Source: Mucidula mucida
Lineage: Eukaryota; Basidiomycota; Agaricomycetes; Agaricales; Physalacriaceae
Direction: 5' to 3'
DNA length: 25,136 nucleotides
NCBI GenBank assembly: GCA_015501055.1
Contig: JADNYV010000498.1
Location: forward strand, 1 to 25,136
Made by a program: the position numbers and the translations under genes. The first letter of the stretch is position 1, and each line of letters starts with the position of its first letter. Shown piece by piece: positions 9,033 through 19,083 of the stretch. The notes beneath the pieces were generated by a model that worked only from the letters and a program-made list of their open reading frames with translations, made no database searches and was not told where the DNA came from.

Positions 9033-9829
9033 TATGTGCAACGTTAATGTATTCACGCCCTAATGATTAAATGACTCTTTCCGTGTGTTATGTTTACTTC
9101 GCACTACAGCTCGACCTTATTTTCCGTCAGACCTACCCTGACAAAGAGCTCCTCGACCGAAGTGACATATATCTCGACAAGTTCAGTCTCTTCGTCACTC
9201 GAGCACACTGCAAGGCAGATGTGCGTGCCCAATAATACCAGGATATCACGAAGCGTTCACCTATCCACTTCTTTTTCCCGATTACAGGTTAACAAACTTG
9301 ATATGTCCAAGAGATCTTTAGATTGGTAGTCTTGACTGGCTATGAAAACCAACGGCCTGGATTTTATTAACTCACCATCCCTGAAGCGCTAGAGACTAGA
9401 TCGGCCCAGAAGTGTTCGAGGCCATTATGTTGCAAGTCGTGGATCGATGTGGGCGCACCGCAAACGCGGATTATAGTTAATGGAATCAACCTGCAAACGA
9501 CGGTGACAACCCAATTCGAGCAAATCCGAACAATAGAAGAAATAGTAGGAGTGGTGCTGGAAGACGTGGTCTGGAGTGCAGGGTAAGGAGTAGTGACCCG
9601 GGTGCTTCCGATGTCATTGAAGACGTTCTGCATGGCGAGTGTACGTTGCAGCCAGCGTATGAGGGATATCTAGGATGGATAACATCAAGACTACTATTGG
9701 CTGCGAGACTTGCAGAGACCGAGGTATATTGGTGTGAGTGCACTCTCGGACATTACGCTAGGCTTTAGCTTATCAGGGCCTCTACACGAATGCAATGGGG
9801 GAATGATTGTAGATTGATTGCGACAGTCT
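9033..9829. other. Coding-like but unresolved interval
   Basis: No complete gene can be drawn. On the plus strand, 9110-9215 reads LDLIFRQTYPDKELLDRSDI and onward to AHCKAD, and could be an extra exon of the preceding gene using donor 9029 and acceptor 9109 (81-nt intron). A GTGCGT...TTACAG intron could then lead to VNKLDMSKRSLDW. Farther on, two overlapping plus frames look coding: one to 9572 ending VGVVLEDVVWSAG, and an ATG-less 95-codon frame at 9481-9768 ending near GYLGWITSRLLLAARLAETE. They may be a decayed gene or chance. Confidence 0.3.
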
Positions 9830-10293
9830 CTATGACGCCTTGGGGTACAGTTCCTCCTTAACTGAGAGGCCTGTGGATCAAATTAGACTATATCCATGTA
9901 TTTTTTTGGACAGGAATGCGTACCAAGCTCCTCCCTCAATGGCTTGAGCTCTTCCAAATACGCCTTGTACTGAGCCACGTTCTCGACCTTTTCGCTGACA
10001 CCCTCGAAAATCCTGACGGCGGTGGCATAGTCGTTCACTCGGCGAGCTGCACGAACAGCGGCCTCGATGACGGCTGGGCTGGGCACGAGATCATGCGCGA
10101 AGCAGTTGTTGAGGCCACGCTGCACCTCGAAAAGGTCTTCCGCATTTTGGAAAAAGTTGACATAGCGCTCCGAGAAAGCCTCGAAAGACTCCTGGGCGTG
10201 TGCGTGCGCCAAACGGATCTGCACTGGTCGCGCAGCGGGCCGGGCGGCGAGACGGAAGGCGGGACGGGATGCAGCGCGAACGGCGGACAACAT
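9830..10293 (-). CDS. COX6: Cytochrome c oxidase subunit VI (COX6 / subunit Va family), mitochondrial
   Basis: Two exons, 10293-9924 and 9870-9830, with a 53-nt intron (GTACGC...CCACAG); 136 aa. The start MLSAVRAASRPAFRLAARPA gives an Arg/Ala-rich mitochondrial presequence to about residue 30. The mature part has the COX Va hallmarks ESFEAFSERYVNFFQNAEDL, FEVQRGLNNCFAHDLVPSP and ARRVNDYATAVRIFEGVSEK, and ends KPLREELGLSVKEELYPKAS. This nuclear-encoded subunit sits on the matrix side of complex IV. If the intron is not removed, the frame stops at 9883 with an aberrant CPKKYMDIV end, and by coincidence the length is the same (136 aa). The spliced ending matches the family's usual LKEELYP style, so it is preferred. 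The gene diverges from the Mit_KHE1-like gene with 99 bp between start codons. Confidence 0.95.
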
Positions 10294-10392
10294 GGTGGTG
10301 GTTGCAGGATAAGAGAGTGCGGTCCGATCCGCCGTGCAAAATGGCGAGAGCGCACGTGATGCAACGCGAGCTCTTTCTTGGACACCGCTCCC
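10294..10392. promoter_or_regulatory. Shared 99-bp divergent promoter of COX6 and the Mit_KHE1-like gene
   Basis: Only 99 bp separate the start codons of two oppositely transcribed mitochondrial-protein genes, so both promoters and 5' leaders are packed here. It contains a perfect CACGTG E-box at 10353-10358 and GC-rich flanks, with no TATA box. CACGTG sites bind bHLH factors of the Cbf1/Tye7 type, which in fungi can act on metabolic and respiratory genes; binding here is inferred. Confidence 0.7.
10353..10358. promoter_or_regulatory. CACGTG E-box in the divergent promoter
   Basis: A palindromic CACGTG about midway between the COX6 and Mit_KHE1-like start codons (60 bp and 35 bp away). It is the only clear known motif in the 99-bp spacer. 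Confidence 0.5.
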
Positions 10393-11433
10393 ATGGCGCC
10401 CCGCCAGACAATGCTGCGTATTCTCGCCTTGCCCCTCCGCCGCCCTGCGCCCTCTGCATCTGTCCCGCTGCGTCCGACGCCCCGCATCATGACCTACTAC
10501 CACTTCCAGCTCAACCGGCCCCAGCCCAGCCTTACCACTAACACGAAATCGACATCGTTCCTTCCAGAAGGCGGCGTCGTGAATTGGGTACAACTCAAGG
10601 CCGCAGATACATGGTCAGGCTTTGGCAAGTCCAAGGACGGGTCCTGGCAGGTCAGTTGGTCCACTTGAAACGTGCCGATTCTATTCGCTCAACGCTTACG
10701 CAGTTGAAACTATTCCAATACGGAGAACGATTAATTGACCGCATAGACTTTGAAGAACTCGCGTTGAAGAGCGTAGACCCATCGCTAGGGCCTACAATAT
10801 CTCATCCTGATATTTCGCGTGAGGAGAAACCTCTCGTCAAGGTCGGTAACCACCGCGATCGGCTACCTCAGCTTACCCATTTACTATAGATTCCTCTCGT
10901 GTACCCCCCATCTATCCTGTCCGGCGAGTCCTCTATAGCACACCTCAAATCTCTCGTGGAACACCGCACTCCTCGTCATCGCAAAATGTTCTGGGTCTTT
11001 TTGATTGCAGCTCCGCTCACCGCCCCATTCATGATCATTCGTGAGTCTCTTTGCCCGTTCTCGTGTCATACTTTTTGAATATATCCTGATAGCCATAATA
11101 CCCAACATCCCGTTCTTCTTCTGTGTGTGGCGTTCGTGGTCACATTACCGTGCCTACAGAGCTTCAGAGTACCTCCAATCTCTTCTTGACAAGGATGCTG
11201 TCGTCCCCACAGCAAACAAAGATCTGGATCGGATATATCAGGATTATGCTCCCAAGGCCTTACCGGCACCAACACCACATTCTACCGTTACCCCGCAGCC
11301 ACCTTTCTCTGATCAATTGCTCTTGACGCGTGAAGGAATCCCCCAGATACGTGCAACTTTTGACCTCGGGTCAACGGCAGAGTCAGATATGTACAGAGCT
11401 GTAGAACAGGCTCGCGTTCGTGAAAAGGTATAG
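10393..11433 (+). CDS. Mitochondrial K+/H+ exchange-related protein (Mit_KHE1 family), 295 aa
   Basis: Four exons: 10393-10650, 10704-10841, 10890-11040 and 11093-11433, with introns of 53, 48 and 52 nt. An Arg/Pro/Leu-rich N-terminus (MLRILALPLRRPAPSASV from the second Met) fits import into mitochondria; translation could start at 10393 or 10411. Conserved blocks follow: NWVQLKAADTWSGFGKSKDG, then SWQLKLFQYGERLIDRIDFE, PLVYPPSILSG, LVEHRTPRHRKMFW, a hydrophobic stretch at about 165-195 ending IIPNIPFFFCVWRSWSHYRA, and YRASEYLQSLL. This matches the yeast YDL183C-type family linked to mitochondrial potassium/proton exchange in the inner membrane, probably with two closely spaced membrane helices. 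It shares a promoter with COX6. The last exon ends in a plain stop directly after VREKV. Confidence 0.9.
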
Positions 11434-14400
11434 GGTTGGGAACGGTACGTACATGATAATTTATAGAATTTACTTACACCTTGTCCATCCATGCAATGTA
11501 CTTGTACAAAGGTTCATAATAGTGTATTTCACCCCTCCTTGCCCCAGCAATAGAAATATAACAAGCATCGGCTATGCCGTTATGAACCTACTGATTCTCA
11601 ACATCCTTTGTTATTTTTCTGTATTGCATTGGCTTTGGAGTATCCTGAACTGCCCATAAATGCTCCCTAGGGTAGACAATATTATTGGGGACACATCTTG
11701 ATGAGCAGAACGGTCGACACGATCAATGCACAGCTGGAAAAAACGAACCGGTCTGCTAGCTCCAATTCTGACCACAGACATCCCGACAAAGACTAGTACT
11801 GTCATTTCGACATACGTAGCTCCCGATTCCAGTTCGACTCCCGAATACGGCAATTATCACTGCCTGCTAATAGGAAATGCCAAGAGTGCGGTCACCTAAC
11901 AAGACGTGGTTCGTCTTCGAAATGTACCATATACTACAACGATTGTTGCGAGGAAGAGGGAAGCTGGAAGAAATTAAACGAGCCGGACCGTTCGGTTACT
12001 CGGCCAGGATCGTCGCTTCGCCAACTCTCCACACCTCCCGCGATGCCCACCAATGTCTTCACGAAGTCGAAGCCTCGCGCGACAGGTCCACGTATTAGAT
12101 TTCCGGGGACACTTGTGAACGCAACCGTGAAAACCCCTGCTCTACACGCTGCTTGATAGTAAAAGTAGATGAGTCCAGAATCCACATCGATGTTCGGCAC
12201 GTACAACAGAAACCTATGACAGCCCTCGCCCCCTTAGAGAAGCAAGGACCCCACGGACAATGTCCTAAACCACCAAAGTGAAAGAATCCCTGCTGCGAAA
12301 TTCTTTCCCAGCTCCAAAAAAACTGCGACCGATAAAACCCCGGCCGAAGAAGACTGAAAGCATGCAGTACTCACGGTGGAAGTTCAAGATCAAGTACCGC
12401 GTTTTCATGATTTCTTTGAGGCCTGCCGGCTCCTGACAGCATCCCCAAAAATACAACACAACTCTATCTTCAAGACACGGTAACTCAAAACGTCGAGCTG
12501 ACAGAGCATGGTGCCTTTAGAAGAAGTTGAGCGCTGAACATTGATATGGTGGGAATCATCGAAGACGAGTCGTAGCGCGCCCGTGACTATCCAGTCAATT
12601 AGAGTGTCCACCCACCCCACTTTCAGGAATACACTGTGGCGGCGGCCAAGAGTTCATCTCAAAAGTGTCCATCGGAGTGCAAAAGCTCGTACAAGACCCC
12701 AAAGCTTTCGTATAGCCCGATACGAGACGGGTCCATCATGGAACGAAAGCGGCTGACATCGACACAGATTTAATGTTGCTGGGCCAAGCGGACTTGGTAT
12801 TCATTCTCGTACTCGCTTAGTCTGAGCCTGGGTTCCAGCAGTAAACGGGGAAAAGGGAATCAAGGGTTCAGAATAGACTCTGGTAAGGACTAGTAGCACC
12901 GTTTGGGTGTTACGCGTAAAGCCCGAAAGGGACCGCAAACGTCCGGGGGGTAATGTGAGAATGTATCCGATGGCAGTCCTGTTGGCACGGGCGTTCTTCG
13001 AGGTTGTAGTTGAGGCGGTTTCGAATCTGCCTTAAGTCTATTCTTCAGGGGGTTCCTTGGCACGAACGATGCATAGCAGCAAACACCACGGATCTTCGAG
13101 AGGATGGAGTAGATCGTGTCTCTCTCATACGGACGGAGCTCGACGGTGGAGAACTTGTTTGCACAAAGCTAAACATCATCATTTGGACTATGAGTCAAGG
13201 CACGAGCCCGCGAACTTGGTTAGTTGTGGCGCAGTTGACTAAGGCCGGCCAAGCATTGAGACTGCTTAATTTCGCTTCATTCGATTATTGTAAGCGCAAG
13301 TATATGAAGATGGAAATCACTAACTTGTAAACCGAGGAAACATTCATATCACAACGATTCCGACTGTCAGTGTAATATTACCTCTTGTAGATCACCCGAC
13401 AGACACATAGTCGTCGGCTGTCAGAGCGGAGTGGAATAGCCTAAGGCTCGCAGTAATGCGCTGTTCAGTGTCTTAAAAAGCTTCATGTGACAGCTGCCAA
13501 GGTGGTTGAGCGGTTCTGGGGTCCTCGCAAGTCACGGAGAGACGTCAGAGTAACCAAAATGACTCAGAACAATGAGGGAGGGAGCAAGGGGAATGAGAAA
13601 TAAAGCAAGCGAAACGAGACCAAGGACAAAGGGAGTTGACGTGAGACCAAATCAGAAAGACCAAGTAGCATATGTTTCCTCAATGAAAGGATCTAGTTCA
13701 ACAAGAGTGGGGTGCTTTCTTCAGAATGGAAGCCGTGATGAACCAGAAAAAGACGGTGTTGATGTGTGCATATGCACCCCCGGTTTCCGACAATGATTGG
13801 AAAGAGTAGCAGAGAGTGGCGTGGCATCGTGGATCTAGATCGAGCATGGCCTAGGCGTCGAGACTCTATATCGAGGGCACTTTCAGTATTCCAGCCAACG
13901 TCGAGGAATACGCTGTTCGGTATGTGGTAACGGTTGTCGGGATACCCTTTACGAGGTACCATCCGGACCGTGCATTTATATCATCAGGTCCCTTGCGAAC
14001 AACGTGTGTGGACGGGAAACACCGAGAGGGCAGAGTAGATAAGAAACGAACTTTAAGTCACTGCCGCCGAGATGGATATGACGCGTTTGATGATACTGAT
14101 CCGTGGGGTGTTGGGGTCTCTGACGGGCAGGGAGACGTGTACATTGTACGAATACATGCCGTCAGTGAGCGAGGTTTGGGAATCGGATGTCAGGAAATCG
14201 AGAGCAGGTTCCTTTAGACAGTCAGAGGTGAGTCGGACTGTGAAATCAGCCGCGTTCCCAATGCTATCAAATACAACACGAACCTTCAATGGTTACACGA
14301 GAACGCCACCTTTGAAAGTGGAGTTTCTGCTGTGAGATGGTGACACGACACTGAATACGGGTCTTATCAAGGCCACCACAAAAATCTCCTCGAATTCCTC

Positions 14401-15086
14401 TTTTCACGAGCAAAACGGACGCCTGGAGGTGAGCAAATCAAGAATAGAGTGAAAAACTCAAGTGAACATGGTATCCTGCGACTTTGGCAACGTTCAACGT
14501 ACACACAACACCAGGGATAACACCACTATTCGATGGTGGCGTATACGCATCGGAATCCATTGAGTTTGGGATGGAACTCGGTGTAGTGCTACACCCTTTG
14601 CCCACAGAGAAAGCAGCAGCAAGAAGACATTGAATACCCTACACCCTACACAGTAAAAGATTGAAGATGAAGGATAATCATAGCGATAAACTCGGTGTTG
14701 AAACTCGTCCCTTTGATGGTTCGGACGCGATGGGTCTTTGTATGATCATGATTTAATTTCGAAGAAAAGATGGGCGATATGAGCACTGAGGTCCCGGGGG
14801 AGCTCGAGGTCGCTGATATGGTCCGGGCTTGTTCGCGCACACTCAGAGACACACAGGAAACAGTACGGTACGCCTTGGAAACTTGTCGTAAGGGGATGAA
14901 CGTTGCAGATGAAGACCGATGAACGTTCGAAGACCGCGGGAGGATATCTCTGACGATGAGAAAGCTGATTGAGCAATAGAATTGACGGACGGGGAGGCCG
15001 GGTTAATGTATCTGTCATACCGAACAATGTGTACGCGTCGATGCCGACTGCACAAGAATTGATGATGCGGTGAGCATCTCATCTAA
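11434..15086. other. Long gene-poor interval (about 3.65 kb)
   Basis: Many short frames are open on both strands, but none gives a convincing gene. The best minus-strand candidate lies at about 14050-14640. There, plausible 45-47 nt introns can join a Cys/Ser-rich segment (VVCTLNVAKVAGYH), a block reading KTRIQCRVTISQQKLHFQ, and a segment reading LTSDCLKEPALDFLTSDSQT, but no start codon can be fixed. A short hairpin (GGTGTAG-TG-CTACACC) lies at 14580-14595. The minus frames at 11934-12206 and 12405-12620 look protein-like in places, but I do not recognise them. Confidence 0.4.
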
Positions 15087-15088
15087 TA

Positions 15089-15425
15089 GTCCTCCTCAAT
15101 TCCAGTTTATTTCTCAGTTTATTTTGCGTCATCGAAGGGTCCAAAACTGATGGCCATCATGGCGGGAGTCAGGGTGGCCGCCTCTGGCCCGCTCAACAAA
15201 CACTACACAAGCTCTCAGCTAGGATTCAGCCTGGTTGACGAAGGGGGGCATTTGATCTCCAAATCTGCAACTTGAACGGGGCTGCGGGCTTCAGTAACGG
15301 TGGAGAACGATACGCGTCGACAAGGTATGGATGGACGCGTCTCAGGGTTTTCGCAAGACTGACCCGTCCTTCCGTTCCTGGCATCAAAAAATAAACTGGA
15401 GAAATAAACTGGAATTGAGTAGGAC
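15089..15425. mobile_element. TA-flanked MITE candidate, 337 bp (Tc1/mariner-like)
   Basis: The left end 15089-15125 (starting GTCCTCCTCAATTCCAGTTT) is nearly the exact reverse complement of 15388-15425. The 37/38-bp ends differ by one substitution and a single-base gap. Both ends are flanked by TA (15087-15088 and 15426-15427), as expected for the Tc1/mariner superfamily. Within each TIR the word AGTTTATTT is repeated. The interior has no transposase frame. A 2-bp duplication alone is weak, so the superfamily is tentative while the inverted repeats are firm. Confidence 0.7.
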
Positions 15426-15427
15426 TA

Positions 15428-16017
15428 ATGTACGACAGTTATCACACGGAATGTGGCGTCCGGCCGGAATTAAAACACGCAGCGCCGCTGACGCTGCGCG
15501 CCGCAGAGGGAGGACAAGACAAATCTGAAGCAAAGTCGGTAGCGGGAGCTGCATCGTCCCTCACTTGGCTGGAGTGAAACTGGATGGGCGCGACAGGCCT
15601 TGACAACCAGGCCCCGAATGAATATGTGTGGCCGGAGAAACGCGCAGAAAATTTAAAGTATTTTAGCCTGGACCTCAACAGTCACTGAAAATAATTTTCA
15701 GGTGCAGGGTTTCAGGCGTTAATTTCCGATGTGGTGGGCTGTAGGTCCCTAGTAAGATTGAACTCGCACGTTTGTACTCTGTTCGGGGAAGAAAGGGAGT
15801 CAGCAGTAAGAATGTCTTTACGGACACTGCCGTAAACGGGCTCGAAGAAAGCAAGGGAACAGAGCAGAATAGGAAGCGCCGAATCTAGATGCTCGGAGGC
15901 AGATCTCGATGGCCGCGGGACCCATGACACCCTCTCGTAACGCCAAGTCCGAGGTCATATATCATATATGCATCTGAACTTCACTTGCCCATACCATCAT
16001 CCTGCTGTCCTCCTTCC
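15428..16017. other. Upstream region of the coiled-coil protein gene
   Basis: No coding frame of note. It contains a perfect 17-bp palindrome (CTGAAAATAATTTTCAG) at 15685-15701 and an AT-rich CATATATCATATATG run just before 15970, about 50 bp ahead of the next ATG, which could act as a TATA-like core promoter. Confidence 0.4.
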
Positions 16018-17023
16018 ATGTCGCGGATTCGCTTTGCACCGCTGCCCGACCCTCACGTCCTCACTGTCCACGACGCCGACGACGATGACAACTATGATGT
16101 TGAGCCTCTCGACACCGAGCTCTCAAAAAGTCCCAACCCAAAGCTGTTGTTCCCCTTTGTCCTACCGGGAGGCAAGAAACCCTGCGACACGTCGTCTAGT
16201 GCATCTTCTTCGATGCACAGTCTGACTCCTACTCAGAGCATAGACTCAACCACACCACCCACGAGAAAGTCTCGCTTTCTGCGTATGTTTCGTTCAAAAG
16301 AAAAGGTTTGTTTTTCTTCTCACATACGATTAGATTTATTGCTAATCTAGATTCTAGGATACTTCACTATCGCGTTTCTCTTCCTTAAATTCCTTTGGGT
16401 CTACCGCTACCAACGACTCTCTCTTTCGTACCCAAAGTACAACTTCCAACCGTGGTAGTGTGCGCTCTACCAAAACCTCTAACCCCCGGCGGCCTACGAC
16501 ATCTGATGGCCTTCTAGCGCCATTACACACGCAGCGTAAGCAGCCCCAGCTAATGCTCAACGGACGCGTCTATGGGGAGCGCAAGAACCTCTTTGCCTCT
16601 GCACCAGACACTGAACCCGAATTCGTAGAATGGGGGTACGGTGGTATGGGCAGCGTCAAGAATCAGCGCGAAGTCGGTGGCCGCATGTGGGGCAAGGTCC
16701 AGGGCAACACTGGTATGACTGGTGCCGACGATGAAGATGACGGTGGTGGCATGGGATGGGTCAAGCGCCGCAAGGAGGAGCGCGAGCGCAAGGCCAAGGA
16801 GGAGGCCGAAAAGAAGGCTCAGGAGGCGGCCGAGTTGGAGGCTCAAGAGGAGCACGATACGCGTGCCATTACTGTGCCGCTTCACGACGACGAAAATGAC
16901 GAAGAAGACGACGACAGTCCGGTAGAGGACAGTCCTGACGACGAAGATGTTAGCCCAACTGTTGAGCCTCGCAAGACTAGTTTGGGCGCAGGTGTAGAAA
17001 AAGTCTCGCGACACAAGATATAG
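16018..17023 (+). CDS. Charged, coiled-coil protein of unknown function, 317 aa
   Basis: Two exons, 16018-16305 and 16358-17023, with a 52-nt intron (GTTTGT...GCTAAT...TTCTAG). The start MSRIRFAPLPDPHVLTVHDA is preferred over upstream non-ATG codons. The N-terminal third is acidic and then Ser/Thr/Pro-rich, with a basic RKSRFLRMFRSKEK patch at the splice junction. The middle has a well-formed block (LNGRVYGERKNLFASAPDTE followed by PEFVEWGYGGMGSVKN) that looks like the conserved core. After GMGWVKRRKEERERKAKEEA a coiled coil spans roughly 232-262, followed by an acidic stretch (HDDENDEEDDDSPVEDSPDD). There is no signal peptide or membrane segment, so the protein is probably intracellular. I recognise the style from Agaricomycete proteomes but no function. 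Confidence 0.85.
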
Positions 17024-19083
17024 GTCTCCCTGCCATTTTTTCATTTGAGGTTTCTTGAACATTGGTTATATTAGGTTCGATCTAGTTTGCGATTTGTTGT
17101 GTGTAAACTGCTGTGGCATCATTTTGCAATGCGTATATCTTATTACTCTTTACATATCGAATTCATGCATGCCTCTTCTCTTTGCAGTGGGGATCCTCGG
17201 AAATTTGTCTACGTTCTGCGGGTCATCCGCTGCGACAGTAGCTCTCATCAACACCGGTTTCTGTGTTCTTCGAGATCCTTCTAAACACGCCGAGTCCCCT
17301 CGTTCTCTTCGCCCCAGACATCAGGTGTTCCACGTCTTTGATACGTGTCTTCTTTCATGGCGGTGCCGACCACGTTTTGTCACATGCCTCATTCTGAGCT
17401 TTCGAATTTCCGTCGACCTTTGAATCCGCGCTCCCGTGACATTCGCGTTTGTGGGGTGGAGGAATCAGCGTGTCCTTGGCGTGTTCGACCAATAGGAGAC
17501 AAGGTACAGGAAAGGATCAAGCCAAGCGATTCTTCAGTCAAAACGGCCTGCTTGCTCAGCTGCCCGCGTGAGCTATCGGAGTCCCCCGCTTCACATCGGC
17601 TTATAGTAGAAGTACCGCCAGTGACGTCCGTCGTTTGTATATGGTCTCAATACGGAGACCGTATTTTCTCGCGACGCTTCCTCTGACCAATTCACGAGAT
17701 AAAAGAGGCGTGGGAAATTCTAACGTAGAATGAAGCCTCGATCGTTTCATCGCTGGAGCGTTAGATATTGAATAGTTCACGCAAAAGTATGACGATTCCT
17801 CCACTGTTCATGTGGGTGATTCAGCTGGTTCAGCCTTACCGTATATTGCGGTACCACCTTGGCATCTGCTGCCAAGAGTGGTCGTGGCTGAGCAAAATCA
17901 GTTTCCCTTACAAAATGTCGTTATTTTTTCAATGCATGGTCACGGTATGACGATTCTTGCGACCTAGTAATGAGCAGTAAGCATCACCGCTTGGCCCGTC
18001 GCTGAATATTTCTGTGAACAAAAGATGTCAATCCATCAATAACCCCTCCAAGGATAGAACAGCTCGAATCACACACTTTGCCACTAAGGTAAGGTGAGTG
18101 CTGTTCGTAGCTCGCCATCAGTCTTTGCTCGGGAGTCGCGTACACACCTCGTCTTAATGTAACTAGCCCCCCGTGCACCTAGTGATATTTACAGCTATAG
18201 CCGTTCATCGAGGCTCTACGGAGTATATTAATAGATCTGACTCAAACGAAAGTGTAATCTACCGCCTTTCTTCGCCACGTCTGAAATCAAGGTATGCTAT
18301 AAACAGGACTCACGTCTCGTTCAATAGGCTTACGCCGATGGTCAGCTGTCTTCTAGTGTGCTCCCGTTGAACATCGGTCGTTCTGGGTTCATTTTGCCAT
18401 TTAGAAGGTCCCACAGTAGCAACGGGAAGACTCGGACTCAGCCCATGCAGGCCTCATGCTTTCGTATTTTACGAGCTGCGTAACCGGTATACGCGGATTG
18501 CCGGAACTGATTACAGTGAGAAGCTGTTGAGAAGCCCCCGCGCTGGAGTTCTTTACCCGACCGGGAACTCAACGAATTCAAAGGTAAGCCGTAAAACCGA
18601 ATGGCCGCTGCAGCTTAGGAAGAGTAACAGCACTGTTTCCCGAGTTGTTGTGGCATCCTTCGACATTGTCAATTAAAAAGTAATCTCTTCGTCATTTTTT
18701 AGAAAATCGCAAACCTATATAAAGACCGGAATTCTGTAACATTGGTTCAATGTAAGCACAGCGGGTCAAATTGATGGAAACGCCGAGCTATAGTGCTCAC
18801 ACTTCCAGTGCAGAAATAGCCGAGTAGCGTATAACACAGAATAGTGAAAGGCGACACGCACGGGTTAAATATAGTTTGCCAATGTGAGTGCGCCGCTCAT
18901 GTGAGTAAGTAGCCGGAAGAAGCATAAATCTCTCCGACTGTCAGTTGAAGTGCTATGAAGCAACTCTCTAGATAGTACCACCCTACGCCAAAATAGTACA
19001 TCTGATGTCTGAAATTGGCGACCATGAGTTCCCGCTGAGAAATCTTCTAGTTACGATGAGGAACCCACCTTACAGATATCTAT
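17024..19083. other. Gene-poor interval (about 2.06 kb)
   Basis: Between the coiled-coil protein gene and the 3' end of the Bud32 gene. Several frames of 60-120 codons overlap without conserved motifs or consistent splice sites. A TATATAAAG box at 18716-18724 has no gene behind it. It could hide a non-coding transcript or old debris; I see no firm evidence for either. Confidence 0.4.

Noticed and set aside
11815..11845. AGTTCGACTCC, a box B-like sequence
   Set aside because: No box A at the proper distance, and the T stem does not pair.
13010..13330. 106-codon open frame on the plus strand
   Set aside because: No motif and no support from splice sites or context.
13500..13560. Another box A-like TGGTTGAGCGG
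   Set aside because: No matching box B or acceptor stem is found downstream.
16550..17062. 170-codon minus frame opposite the coiled-coil protein gene
   Set aside because: Its leucine and valine runs are the complement of the acidic and Lys/Glu-rich plus-strand codons; the plus gene has start, intron and conserved-looking core.
17790..17900. Plus frame reading HVGDSAGSAL, reminiscent of an alpha/beta-hydrolase GDSAG motif
   Set aside because: The motif is isolated, with no oxyanion-hole HGG upstream and no Asp/His region downstream; likely chance.
18716..18724. TATATAAAG box
   Set aside because: No gene starts within a sensible distance downstream.
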